Assembly: GCA_900323505.1 (NCBI GenBank)
Contig: OOIN01000010.1
Coordinates: 678,507 to 742,506, forward strand
Direction of reading: 5' to 3'
From: Ustilago trichophora
Lineage: Eukaryota; Basidiomycota; Ustilaginomycetes; Ustilaginales; Ustilaginaceae
Length of the DNA: 64,000 nucleotides
Position numbers and translations under genes: made by a program. Positions 11,713 to 21,575 of the stretch are shown one piece after another. Position 1 is the stretch's first letter; each line of letters starts with the position of its first letter. The notes under the pieces were generated by a model. It was not told the DNA's origin, ran no database searches, and saw only the letters and a program-made list of their open reading frames with translations.

Positions 11713-13369
11713 TGTGAGTATATGCAAAAGTGGGTGATCTGAGCCTCTGGATAACAGCTGCTTGTCAATAGCTAGGAAAGGGGGTATGCTAACGAGCACA
11801 GTGCCTCGTGCGAATGGAAGTCAGGTGGTGATCGCGGTGTGGAGTCTTGATGTTGGCAGTATTGCTGTTGGTGGTGCGGAAGATAGGACGGAGGATGCGG
11901 ATCTTGAAAGTGTTCTTGACCGGATTGGTGTTCGATGTAGGTAAGGAAAAGACCAAGCGCCGTTACAAGCGGTGTCGTTGCTATGAGCTGTCGAAGAGTT
12001 GTAGGATACACAGAAAGACATGTCAAGGAGGTGTCTCTTGTCTGACGAGTGCTCTGCGGTTAGTAGGAGCTTGCATAACTTGGGCGATGGCGGAAGTCGC
12101 CGAAACGAAGAGAAAGGGATCGGCGAGGAGGCGCAGCAAAACCGAGAGAGAAAAGTCTTGGCTCCCCTGGACGATGCATGAGCATAGCCTTTCAAGCACG
12201 CTATCTGACAGCCAGCAAGTGGCAACCAACACTTTGTCTTGGCTACAGTACACACCTTTCCAGGCGATGCAGCCATCCCGCACCATTGTTCATGTCCAAA
12301 TCCTATCCGAACCAAAGCACCGCCGTGCGTGAGAACTGTGCTTTCATGATCTGATCCATACTACAGTATCAAGATACGAGCAATCAGTCATCCATCACGG
12401 CTCATCCCGATCAAGTATTTCGAGTGCAAGTAGGCGGCGGTTGATCAATACGTTTTCTCCCCCAGGTCTCTCCAATGCCCAAGCTGAGGGCTCCTCCGCA
12501 CAGAAGCACACACGGTCGGCCAATGGATACGCACGCGAATTTTGGCGATGCCAAGCAATTTGGATCCAGTTGCCAAGACTTGGCAAATAACATAGGCACC
12601 ATATCAGTCTTCAATCCAAAACTGCCAGTATCAAGGGTTCTGCTGGAACACCACGTTCTACTGTACAGTATTTGTGCAAGGCTAAAAGGAGCCGTCGTCT
12701 TGGCTTGCGTCGTTTATGCCTGCTTGCGTCTCTGTGTGTGAGAGAGGGCGGGGCTGAGAGAAAGAGTGAGAGTCAAATTGCAGGCTCAAGTTGACAGCAG
12801 CTGCGACGAGAAAATGCCAAGCATCTTGGGTCTCTTGACATGGTGTGCAGCGCTGATCATCCATTTGTCACACAGTGTGTGTCCATTGTACCGGTCGCTT
12901 GTACTGAGAAATCCAATTCCCCCTAAGTTGATCATTACTCTCTCTCTCTCTCTCTCTCTCGAGCGGTGTGCTGTTCATAGGAAACTTTTGGTCAAGTCTG
13001 CAGGCAGGGTCGGTAACTCCGATTGGCATGACAGGAAAGCTGGGCGGGCTGTGGTTGATCTTGGTGCTTCTATCGTCAGACTGTGGCCGCCATCAGCAGA
13101 CTTCGATGGTAGAAGGTGCCACTTCCTCCATCGCTTCATGCTTGATCTCCATCCTTCTTTTCCTCTACACCGTCTTTCGTTGCGACCATCACATCAACAC
13201 CATCAGCGCATTCGCTTCAGAATCACCACGCCTTTATTGTTGTCATTGATATCGTATCGAGGCATTCTCACACTCGAAATTACATCCACCAGCTCAGCGT
13301 ATCATCGTCTCGTTTAACTATAAACAGCAACACCCCAATCCGACTCTCAACTTGCAAGGGTCTTTAATA
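11713..13369. other. Divergent intergenic region, interrupted Kre6/Skn1 gene / ROT1
   Basis: This stretch of about 1.65 kb has no convincing gene. It includes a (CT)11 microsatellite and several TACAGTA/TACTGTA motifs (12244, 12362, 12659 and 12664). It presumably holds the promoters of two cell-wall genes. Confidence 0.55.
12939..12960 (+). repeat. (CT)11 microsatellite
   Basis: Eleven perfect CT dinucleotides lie about 410 bases upstream of the ROT1 start. Similar pyrimidine-rich tracts recur in other promoters of this window, for example around 22390-22540. Confidence 0.9.
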
Positions 13370-14160
13370 ATGGCGCGCGCAATGCACTTGCTACTTGCCT
13401 GCTTGGCCTATATATGGATCCAGGGCTCGAGCATGGTCCAGGCAGGGCGACAGCGATATGCAGTGCTTCACGCTGGTGATGAAGCGACACTTCAAGGCAC
13501 TTGGTCTTCGGGGTCTGGCAAGGTTGTCACAGGTCAGGTAAGTAGGACGGAATCTAGCACGAATCTATGCTAAGAGCAAGTACTGATATCATCATAATGC
13601 GGCTTGTTGTGTATCACAGGGCTTTTTCAACCCACGCACAAGAAGCTTCATTGCACCACCGGTGCCTGGTCAGGCATACAGTTTCACCCGTGATGGCTAC
13701 TGGGAGTTTGCAAAGTACCGCGTCACACCGAACCGTAAGCGCCCCTCCTGCCTTCTATCCACTCCTTCCATCTGTAACCCGCATACTAACCTACCTGAAC
13801 TTGCGTTTGCCCACAACAGCAAGGAAACCAGAATGCATCCAATCCCAGCTCATCTGGCAACACGGCAGCTACCTCCTCCACGCCAACGGCACCCTCCAAC
13901 TTTACCCCATCAGCCGCGAAGGCGCCCAACTCCTCACTTCCAGCTGCCCCGGCGGCAGCCCACCAGAAGAGATGTACGACGTCTCGGAGGAATACACCAT
14001 GGTCGACACCTGGATCGACTTGCATCACGGCGTTTCCAGTGCCGCTTTGCGCCTCACAGATGCTTGGGGTAACAGGTCGCCCAGCTTGTGGAAAATCTAC
14101 GACCCACCTATGATGCTCCCCACTGAGCCGCTTTATCTCGAGTACATCGGCATTCCTTAG
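13370..14160 (+). CDS. ROT1: Rot1-like ER protein for beta-1,6-glucan synthesis and protein folding
   Basis: Rot1 is an essential ER protein in yeast, acting as a chaperone and needed for normal beta-1,6-glucan. Exons 13370-13537, 13620-13734 and 13820-14160 join to 207 residues. The donors are GTAAGT and GTAAGC, and the acceptors are CACAG and AACAG. A hydrophobic N-terminus (ARAMHLLLACLAYIWIQG) looks like a signal peptide. The body follows the yeast protein block by block: GTWSSGSGKVVTG, GFFNPRTRSFIAPPVPG, YSFTRDGYWEFAKYRV, IWQHGSYLLHANGTLQL and PPMMLPTEPLYL. The protein ends soon after the last block. The C-terminal tail and membrane segment of yeast Rot1 (256 residues) are absent, unless a further exon was missed. 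It lies between two Kre6/Skn1 genes, which supports a shared cell-wall function. Confidence 0.92.
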
Positions 14161-14645
14161 ACAGCTTGCCACTCCTGCTTAGTATGGCATCCTGTAATCA
14201 CAATGGACAATCACAGTGACTTTTCAATCCCGACAGCACACCAACCAGTGCGCAGACTCTGGCAGCATGACTCAATATGAATCTTGTTCTCTTTGATCAA
14301 GGTGTTCGCGTTCCGACCTGACAAAACTTACTCTCCGACTCATCCTCCATGCATGTGTCCACGCCGGCAACCAGATGATTCCAAAACGTTTGGCAGATTG
14401 CGATATGCAGCGCCACCAAGGGCGTGCGAGGAACGAATTCTATTAGTACAGGAGAAAAGTGTTCGGAGGATGTAATTCGAGGCAAAAGGAATGAGATGCT
14501 GTATGTACGAGTCCGTTGAAGGTAGAAGAAAAGGAAAGTTGGAAGGAAAGGAAGGGGATGCGCTTACCACCCTTGTGAGCCAGCCAAACAAAGCAGCTGC
14601 GTGTCGCTCCGAATCTAGGTAGACGCAACGAGCGAGGCGAGCAAA
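14161..14645. other. Convergent intergenic region, ROT1 / second Kre6/Skn1 gene
   Basis: This 485-base gap between two 3' ends holds no gene that I can support. One TGACTCA lies at 14267-14273. The rest looks like two short 3' untranslated regions. Confidence 0.5.
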
Positions 14646-16376
14646 TCAACAGCCCTGCAACTTGTTCCTGGGCCATTGATACTTATCCCGTGGAAAGACA
14701 GTGTAGTTGTTATTTGTGTACAGGTCTGGATGGTTTGCGATGAAGTTGGCTGTGGGGTGATCAGGGGGGTCGCACGAGATGAGGTCGGACTGGCCGTCTT
14801 TCTGGTAGACGCGGACGTAGTCGATGGCCATGAAGGCGGGGAACGTGATACCATCGTTGCCAAAGTTGACATACTGGAAACCGCTCGAGATGGCCAAGTT
14901 CATGACGATGGCCATGGGCTCAACGGGAATGATTCGCTGACCGATGTCAAGGTTCTTGCGGGGAGGGAAAGCCTTGGGGTTGACAGACCACGATGGCTTT
15001 CCATCGACGTACCAGGTCATGGATCCACTGCCGTCGTAGTTGAAATCGGGGCTGAACTCAACGCCGTACTTGACGTACTGGTTGTTGGTCAGGTTGAAAC
15101 CACGGTCAGGTACACGAGTGACCGAGGAAACGGCTTCCTGGATCTGACCACCAGTGTAGGTGTTGAACTCAGTGACGGTGTCATCATAGATGGTGGCGTC
15201 CGCCGACGTGTTGCCCCAGCCGTAAGCATCGTCAAAGGGTGCGACTTGAAGCGATTGAGAAGCATACGAATGGCGAGTGCCTTCCTTGGACTGCACCTGA
15301 ACTTCGAAAATATCAATTTCTGGGGCCGAACGGCCGACGTTGTTGTTGGGTCCAGGGTGGTCTTGGCCAGGGCAGGTGCAAGACGAGTATCTCATACCAG
15401 GAAGGTAAGAGAGCTCGCCATTGTATGCATATGTGCCGGAAGAGTGGATGGCGAGGTCGGGGCCGGTGCCGTTGATCCAGGTTTGATTGGGCAGGATACC
15501 AGTGTCGCATGAGTTGTACGAGTATGGCCAAGTGCCTTCGGTAGAGGCCAAGTAGCCGGGACGACCGAGATTACCCATGAGCCAGACGGCGGGCCAGTAT
15601 CCACTGGTGCTAGGCGAGCCAGGCAACATGACGTTGAATTCAATATAACCGCCCTGGAAGCAGAACTTGTTCCACGATTGGACCATGCCGGAGCGGAAGT
15701 TTTTGTTGTGCAGCTGATGCTCTTCGAGAGCAATCACCATGGCTCCGTTGGTGGTGTTGACGGCTTCGGGCGAGTACCATTCGTAGTCTCCGGTACCAGA
15801 GTACCAGAGATCTACGGCCTCCCAGTAAGGGTCGTCGCCGGGCCAGAAGGTTCTTCCCTCGACCTCAAACTCGTCACTGAATACGAGATGGTAAGACGAC
15901 TTGTCGTAGCTGCTAGTCCACTTCATGGCGCTCTGAGGGGTATCGGCATCGATGAGCGAGGAGATGGCAAGGGCAGGCACCTGTCCCGAACCGTTGGTAC
16001 CACCGAGACCAAAGGCGCCCTTGGTGTCATTGTCGTACATGTTCTTAATCTTGATGAGGACAGGGTAGCCGAGGAAGAGCATGAGCAAGCCAAGTGCAAG
16101 GAGGGTGAGGGTGAGAACATTGAGGAAGCCACGCAAATTCCAGCTGTGCGAGGATGAGTCCCATTTGGTGTCGATCGAGTGGAGATAGTCGTCCTCCTCC
16201 TCTGTAAGTGCATTGTTGGCGAGTTGGTACTTTGCTGTAGTCGAGTTTGGGTGCGAGTTTGCTCGAGGTGCTAGAAGCTGATCATGCTGGTATGAGTTGC
16301 TGCCGCCTATGCTGGTGGAAGAGCTGGAGGGAGGGCTATGCGCAGACGAGGCGCCGGCGCCGTATTGTCTAGACAT
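14646..16376 (-). CDS. Kre6/Skn1-type GH16 beta-1,6-glucan synthesis protein (second copy)
   Basis: Intronless gene of 576 residues from the ATG at 16376; an in-frame ATG at 16400 is also possible. It is a predicted type II membrane protein of the secretory pathway. A Ser/Asn-rich cytosolic tail of about 85 residues is followed by a membrane segment (NVLTLTLLALGLLMLFLGYP, about 95-115) and the lumenal SKN1/KRE6 domain. Landmarks are LVFSDEFEVEGRTFWPGDD, GDYEWYSPEAVNTT, RSGMVQSWNKFCFQGG and WPAVWLMGNLGRPGY. The GH16 catalytic pattern APEIDIFEVQ is near 350, then AIDYVRVYQKDGQ and the end RNKLQGC. Several NxT/S sites suggest glycosylation. It is much closer to the TGA-interrupted copy than to the third copy, so these two are probably a local duplication. 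The interrupted copy has an intron that this gene lacks. Confidence 0.93.
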   Translation of the reverse strand: MSRQYGAGASSAHSPPSSSSTSIGGSNSYQHDQLLAPRANSHPNSTTAKYQLANNALTEEEDDYLHSIDTKWDSSSHSWNLRGFLNVLTLTLLALGLLMLFLGYPVLIKIKNMYDNDTKGAFGLGGTNGSGQVPALAISSLIDADTPQSAMKWTSSYDKSSYHLVFSDEFEVEGRTFWPGDDPYWEAVDLWYSGTGDYEWYSPEAVNTTNGAMVIALEEHQLHNKNFRSGMVQSWNKFCFQGGYIEFNVMLPGSPSTSGYWPAVWLMGNLGRPGYLASTEGTWPYSYNSCDTGILPNQTWINGTGPDLAIHSSGTYAYNGELSYLPGMRYSSCTCPGQDHPGPNNNVGRSAPEIDIFEVQVQSKEGTRHSYASQSLQVAPFDDAYGWGNTSADATIYDDTVTEFNTYTGGQIQEAVSSVTRVPDRGFNLTNNQYVKYGVEFSPDFNYDGSGSMTWYVDGKPSWSVNPKAFPPRKNLDIGQRIIPVEPMAIVMNLAISSGFQYVNFGNDGITFPAFMAIDYVRVYQKDGQSDLISCDPPDHPTANFIANHPDLYTNNNYTVFPRDKYQWPRNKLQGC

Positions 16377-18080
16377 GGTAGCGAGTCTGGATTGTTTCAA
16401 GATCCGGAAGAGTTTTCAGAGGAGCTGATGTGTCCCGCTCTCGATGAAAGTGGATCGATAGCAAGTCCAACGCCGAGGATATGTATGTTGATGGAAGTAC
16501 AGGATGCTTGTCGGGAGCGTCGTGTTGCAAGGAATGAGCAAGACGGCGAGGGGTGGAAGCTCAGAGTGCGATTCCCTGGATATGCGGATATGTTGGCGGG
16601 GGATCCGGTACAGTGGTCAAGCAAAGGGATTGGATGGGGAGACGTCGGGGAGGAAGGAAGTGATGATGATGGGGAGAATAAAGGGAGACAAGGCGAGGGT
16701 GTGTGGAAGCAACAGAGAGAGGTCAGGTTGCGCAAGAGCCAAAGGGGGGTGAATGACAGTCAACAGGCAAGTGTTGTCGAACTCCTAAACTTAGCTCGAG
16801 ATGCATAGCAACTTAGGCAGGGCTGCCAACTCAAACGTTGTTGCCGCCCAAAATTACACTACACAGAGTGCTGGCTGGCAGGAATGGCATTTGTCGGAGA
16901 CCGCTCCGGAGAATCAGGAAAGGATCTGCGTGTGGGCTGGGCTGTGAAGCTACAACGGTCAACTATTGTATGCCCACAATTGTGTGATGGAATGCGTTTT
17001 ACAGGGCACAGTGCTCCTGTGTGCTGTATTGTGCTCAAATTTCTCTTCTTTCTCTTTGTGGAAATGCCACACTTGGCCGCATGAACTGCCGCGGCTGGGA
17101 TCGGTGAAAAGGTGCCAGTTGTGAAAATACAAAGGGGAAAGCAGGACAAGGAAGAGAGAGACCGCCGTGTCAGACCAGCGGTCGAGTTCGTGCGCCCGTC
17201 GGTCCATTTCGATCTTCTGCGTGTGTGTCGCACGCAGGACTAGCATATCAACTGATGGCATGCAGCTCCTGATCAGCAACACTTGAAATGCCGGCGCCTA
17301 CATTTCTCTTGCGTCCCCCTTTGTTGTTGTAATGGTTACTCCGCCTCATCTCTTCTCCCCCCGCGTGTTGACTTTTGGTCAGCGTTGATCTTGCAGATAG
17401 CAACATATGCTCGACTCAAGACCAGAATCGTTTGATCGTTACACAAGCAACTCAAGATGGCTCAACGCCAACAACACGCTTTTCAGCTCGGCAAATGCAG
17501 CTAGAGAGTCATGCGAACATCGGCGCGGTGGCCTTGTGTTGTTTTTCTTTTTGTTTTTCTTTATTTCTTTTTCTTCTTCTTGCCAGCCCCTGTCCTCGAC
17601 AGATACATAACACCACACTCGCCACAGCCTTGTATCAGATGCTACGTTGCATCCGCTCAGCAAGACAAAGGTGAGCGCCCTCTGGTGAACAACGAGGCCA
17701 TGCGTACCTCGATCAAAGCGAACACAAAAACAAACTTGCCAGAACACAGTTTGAGGGCACAGGAGGAGTTTTTCACGCCAATGCACGGCCGCCGAGGCGC
17801 CATTGAACGCCGTAGCCTGGGCACAAGCGCAGAGGCTGAATGCCTTTTTTCTAATCAGGCGAGATCATCTGGAGTTTTTGATCAATTTTTTTCAATTTCT
17901 CCGAAAAATCAACGATAAGAGGGGGAAAAAAAAAGAAAAAAAAAAATAGTAGCAAGACGCGATACCAGTTGACGTGCTTAAATCGTGCGAGTCTGGCAGA
18001 GCACTAGTTACAGATCGGTGCATACACTCCACAATCGGGTGATACACGCTCACTCCCACTTCCGCCGGAACTCAGGTCGT

Positions 18081-18110
18081 TGACTCAACTGACTCAACGT
18101 GATTGACTCA
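18081..18110 (+). promoter_or_regulatory. Three TGACTCA sites (AP-1/Gcn4-type)
   Basis: TGACTCA occurs at 18081-18087, 18090-18096 and 18104-18110, about 415-445 bases upstream of the HchA-like ATG. Each copy is preceded by T or C and two of the three read TTGACTCAA. TGACTCA is the classic binding site of Gcn4/AP-1 bZIP proteins. Three copies in 30 bases are unlikely by chance, so I infer bZIP control of the downstream gene. Confidence 0.6.
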
Positions 18111-18434
18111 ACCCAACGTGATGAGTCCAGCTACGATTCCTGACAGTCTTTCACAATGGCATCTTTCAACATGTGAGAAGCTTCTTCGGTTGTTCGAGAG
18201 GCCATTCCTTGGCATGGCATCTTAGAGCAACCAGGTCGGAACCATATTGCGAGCACAGCATTCCGACGATAAGTCCTTTCCAGAGAAATGACGATTGAGA
18301 AAGCGGTATCATATCGCACAGACGAGCTTTTCGCCATTGTTCTTCCATTGCCAAGATTGGATACGCTTCCTATGGCTATGTCACAATGCCAATGCTATAG
18401 ATTCACAAATCCGGTTCACACTGGTAGCGTTGGA

Positions 18435-18442
18435 TATATATA
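18435..18442 (+). promoter_or_regulatory. TATA box of the HchA-like gene
   Basis: TATATATA lies 82 bases upstream of the ATG at 18524. This fits a strong, inducible TATA-type promoter with a short leader. Confidence 0.55.
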
Positions 18443-18523
18443 CTGGAGCAACTTGCTCTTGAGACATCTCTTCTTAGCATCGCATTCACATCTGACAAAC
18501 TACACAACTAGACCTCAATCACC

Positions 18524-19405
18524 ATGTCGCAATCCACCGACCGCGAGCCTGTCCCCGATCAGGCCGAATTCAACGCTTTCTTCCCATCCAAGTTCTCGCT
18601 CACCCAGTATGTCACCTCCAAAACCGACTTTGACGGGGCCAGCTACAATGCCTACACTGGCAAATGGAAGATTCTTCTGATCGGTTCCCAGGAGCGCTAC
18701 CTCAAGATGGCCGACGGCAGATTCTTCTCCACCGGAAACCACCCAGTTGAGCTCCTCCTTCCTTTGCTCCACCTCGACAGTGCAGGCTTTGAGGTCGACG
18801 TTGCTACGCCCTCTGGTGATCCCGTCAAGTTCGAAGTCTGGGCTTTCCCCAATGAGGACAACGCTGTCAAACGCATCTATGAAAAATATGCCGAAAAGCT
18901 CCGATCTCCACTCTCCCTCGACAAGGTTTGGGCCAACGGCTTCAACGAAAAGACGCCCTACCTCGGAGTCTTTGTGCCTGGTGGTCATGGTGTCTTGAAT
19001 GACATCCCCTTCTCGCGCACCGTCGGCGATATCCTCCGATGGGCGGACGAACACCAGCGATACGTCATCACCCTCTGCCACGGACCCGCTTGCCTCCTTG
19101 CCGCCGACGTTGGTAAATCCGAGGGCGCCAAATACATTTACGAAGGCTACAAGATCGTCTGCTTCCCAGATTCGCTCGACAAGGGCGCCAACATTGACAT
19201 CGGCTACATTCCTGGCAAGATGCCCTGGCTTGTTGGTGAAAACGTCCGAAAGCTGGGCGTCGAAATCATCAACGACGGTATCACTGGTCAGGTGCACCGT
19301 GACCGTTATCTTCTGACGGGCGACTCGCCGCTTGCTTCCAACAACCTTGGCAAGCTCGCTGCCAACACGCTGCTCGAGGATGCTGCCAAGCGTCCTGCTC
19401 CTTGA
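18524..19405 (+). CDS. HchA/Hsp31-like DJ-1/PfpI protein (glyoxalase III / deglycase type)
   Basis: Intronless, 293 residues. DJ-1 superfamily proteins of the HchA/Hsp31 branch act as holding chaperones and as glutathione-independent glyoxalases (methylglyoxal to lactate), also described as deglycases. Family blocks are [17 protein letters not shown] with the conserved Glu, [29 protein letters not shown], and the nucleophile elbow [10 protein letters not shown] with Cys185 followed by His. Later blocks are [43 protein letters not shown] and [10 protein letters not shown]. From memory these resemble bacterial HchA (about 283 residues) more than the shorter yeast Hsp31 (237). No targeting signal is visible, so it is probably cytosolic. 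The TATATATA box and the TGACTCA cluster upstream suggest stress-induced expression. It is convergent with the bZIP gene. Confidence 0.93.
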   Translation: MSQSTDREPVPDQAEFNAFFPSKFSLTQYVTSKTDFDGASYNAYTGKWKILLIGSQERYLKMADGRFFSTGNHPVELLLPLLHLDSAGFEVDVATPSGDPVKFEVWAFPNEDNAVKRIYEKYAEKLRSPLSLDKVWANGFNEKTPYLGVFVPGGHGVLNDIPFSRTVGDILRWADEHQRYVITLCHGPACLLAADVGKSEGAKYIYEGYKIVCFPDSLDKGANIDIGYIPGKMPWLVGENVRKLGVEIINDGITGQVHRDRYLLTGDSPLASNNLGKLAANTLLEDAAKRPAP

Positions 19406-19590
19406 AGCTATGTCTTCTGAACTGTCTCGATCGACTTGAGCAATGAAATTCCAACGGCTTTGCAGATTATCACTGTGTGATGGAGGCGAGAATGAAAGTA
19501 ATTTGCAGTCTGTCTGATAAGCGAGTTATCTGTGAGTCGAGAGTTGACAGCATCTTGCGGACTTGCATCTACTGACGAAGGACGGTCCGA

Positions 19591-21121
19591 TCACCCAATG
19601 GGCAATCTCGGCTCTCCCCGGCTGCGCCTCCAGAAATTGCTCGTCTTGATAATGTCAGCGTCGAGCATCAGGCCGTACTTTGCGACAAAATCGGGACGAA
19701 GCTCGAACCCGGTTGTGTTGAAGCAGTCGTCGCTTGCGCTCCACACACGCAGCGAGCCGACAAAATCGACCATGAAAGTGTCGAGCCACTTACGTGCGAC
19801 AGGGCGCAGCGGATCTCGCCTGGATGGACCTTCTTTGGAGGAAGTGCGATTGTTGCTGCTGGCATCCGGATGGGCGCGTCCACTGTTTGGCTTGTGACTG
19901 AAATCAAATTCGTAGATCTTGTTGTTGTCTGGTATCACTGTAACGTCTGAATCATCGACTTTAAAGCTTTGCCCGCCGTTCATCGCCATGAGAGTCAATA
20001 GCAGCTTTTCCCGCAGCGTGGCAAACGGAATCACAGCGATCTCAATCGGATGAGTGCCGACCATCCTTTGCGTTCGGGTTGGCATGAGCACTTCTGGAAG
20101 CGTGCCGTCTTGGCTCAAGCTTGCATCGGTGCGAGATGTGGTGTCGTGGCCAGCTCGTGTGAACACCATCTCTGGCTCACGAACAACTTTGGCGGAATTC
20201 AGGTTGACCAGACCGCTACCAAATGAGGTACTGAAAGGCAGGAGCAGCCGGAAGTAGAAGCGACATACTTTGTACAGTACTAGCTCAGGCATCACAATGG
20301 CGGAAGGCAGACTCATTTGTCTGGCACTGGCAGCCCTCGCAAAATTATTCGAGTCGGTGGTGAAAGAGATCAGCCATGAGATGGCTGCATCCGGGTCTTG
20401 AAATGAAGACAGCGAGCTCTGTCGGGACTGCCGATGGGGCTCCGAGTTGCCAAAGTGTCGTCCGAGGAGAGGGAAGAAGCGGTCGTCAAAGGTGCCATCG
20501 GCAAGTGAAGCCAAGAGATGAGACATGGAAGCGGAACCTTGGAGTTGCTTGTCGAGCCCGATGTCGGCGTCCGTGTCCTGGCCGATGCGACGCTGGTAAG
20601 GGATGGGAAGACTGCGGCGGCGTTCTGCAGCAAGAAGCTCCTTTAGGTGACGAACCTCCTCCTCGAGCTCTTTGACGTGATCATTGCGCCGCTTTCCTGC
20701 AAGCAGCGCAATAAGCAAGTCGATCGATACAAGTGGATAGGGAAAGGTGTCAGGAAGAAACGTCAGCAAGCTCAGTCAGTAAGCTCAGTCAGTAAGCTCA
20801 GTCGAAAGGACTGCCTGCCAGGATGCATAGGTGCCAAGTTTGCTCACGGCTTCTCTGCTGCGCCAGGCGATTCTTTCGACGAATCTGTTCGAGTGTTGCA
20901 GACGGTGATGTGGCTAGGGTCAAAGGGTTTGATATTGACCCGTCAGTGAGACTGATTCCAGCCTGTGTAGATGGGCCAGCGGTGTCATGGTCGTTACTTT
21001 GCAATACCTCTTGCAGCCAGGCTGAAAGTGCAGCATCTCTTTGCTGCTGCGATGATTCGTTAGATGCAAGCCAGGAGTCGATGCCCTCGATGTCCAAGAA
21101 GCTACTTGAAGCAGAGTTCAT
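19591..21121 (-). CDS. bZIP transcription factor
   Basis: Two exons (21121-20848 and 20696-19591) joined over a 151-base intron with donor GTGAGC give 459 residues. The intron cuts the DNA-binding region. Exon 1 ends in RRKNRLAQQRS and exon 2 continues RKRRNDHVKELEEEVRHL, together forming a basic region NxxAQxxSR followed by a leucine zipper (about residues 80-125). The C-terminal half has a hydrophobic segment (VLYKVCRFYFRLLLPFSTSF) and resembles the conserved C-terminal region of many fungal bZIP proteins (DUF3425 type), a weaker assignment made from memory. The N-terminus is Ser/Gln-rich. No target is visible in the protein itself, but its convergent neighbour, the HchA-like gene, carries three TGACTCA sites. 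Skipping this splice would abolish the DNA-binding domain. Confidence 0.85.
20768..20803. repeat. 13-base tandem repeat inside the bZIP intron
   Basis: Two full copies and one partial copy of AAGCTCAGTCAGT lie within the intron. On the coding (minus) strand each junction reads TACTGAC, the consensus fungal branch-point sequence, so the intron holds repeated candidate branch points. Confidence 0.75.
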
Positions 21122-21470
21122 GCTGGTCGACCAGCGTTGCCCACTGAGCAGCCTGGCAGAGTTTGACGTGAATGCCGATGCACGTGCTTGTAAACAGCAG
21201 TTCGACGAAGCAGTCGGAAGTCATCCGCGTTGGTGGGAAGTTGGAGAAAGAGGGCGTGTGACGCCTGAGAATCTTGGATCGTCAGATGGATCGGGGTGCG
21301 AGGAAAAGGCAAGACAAGGCAGGGAAGAGCAGGGCAAGGCGAGGTTGATCTTGCAATCTTGGATCAAAGTACAGTAACTTAGCAGCAATAGCCAGCTGCA
21401 TGTCCCACAGATATGCGAGTTTGGAAGAGAGGCGCACGTTTGGGCTTGAAAGCGAATAAACAAAAAATGT

Positions 21471-21491
21471 AAAATATAAAATATAAAATAT
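21471..21491 (+). repeat. AAAATAT x3 tandem repeat
   Basis: Three consecutive AAAATAT heptamers lie in an AT-rich island within otherwise GC-balanced DNA, about 350 bases upstream of the bZIP start. The island may serve as a TATA-like or nucleosome-excluding element. Confidence 0.7.
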
Positions 21492-21539
21492 AAGATGTAT
21501 AAAAAAAAGTGCGAGCAATTGCGGGCGGGCATGGGACTT

Positions 21540-21575
21540 GCTGTACAGTACTGTACTGTACCTGTACTGTACAGC
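21540..21575. repeat. Inverted repeat with 12-base perfect arms
   Basis: The arms GCTGTACAGTAC (21540-21551) and GTACTGTACAGC (21564-21575) are exact reverse complements around a 12-base spacer, which itself contains GTACTGTAC. The element could form a hairpin or bind a dimeric protein. The same core recurs in other intergenic regions here. Confidence 0.8.

Larger units (their letters stand above)
16377..18523. other. Divergent intergenic region, second Kre6/Skn1 gene / HchA-like gene (2.1 kb)
   Basis: I find no supported gene here. It contains T/C-rich and A-rich runs (about 17540-17585 and 17925-17947), a cluster of three TGACTCA sites and a TATATATA box close to the HchA-like start. Confidence 0.55.

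Noticed and set aside
14676..15512. 278-codon frame antisense to the second Kre6/Skn1 gene
   Set aside because: It is opposite conserved GH16 sequence and rich in Val and Asp, as expected for the complement of this codon usage. No domain.
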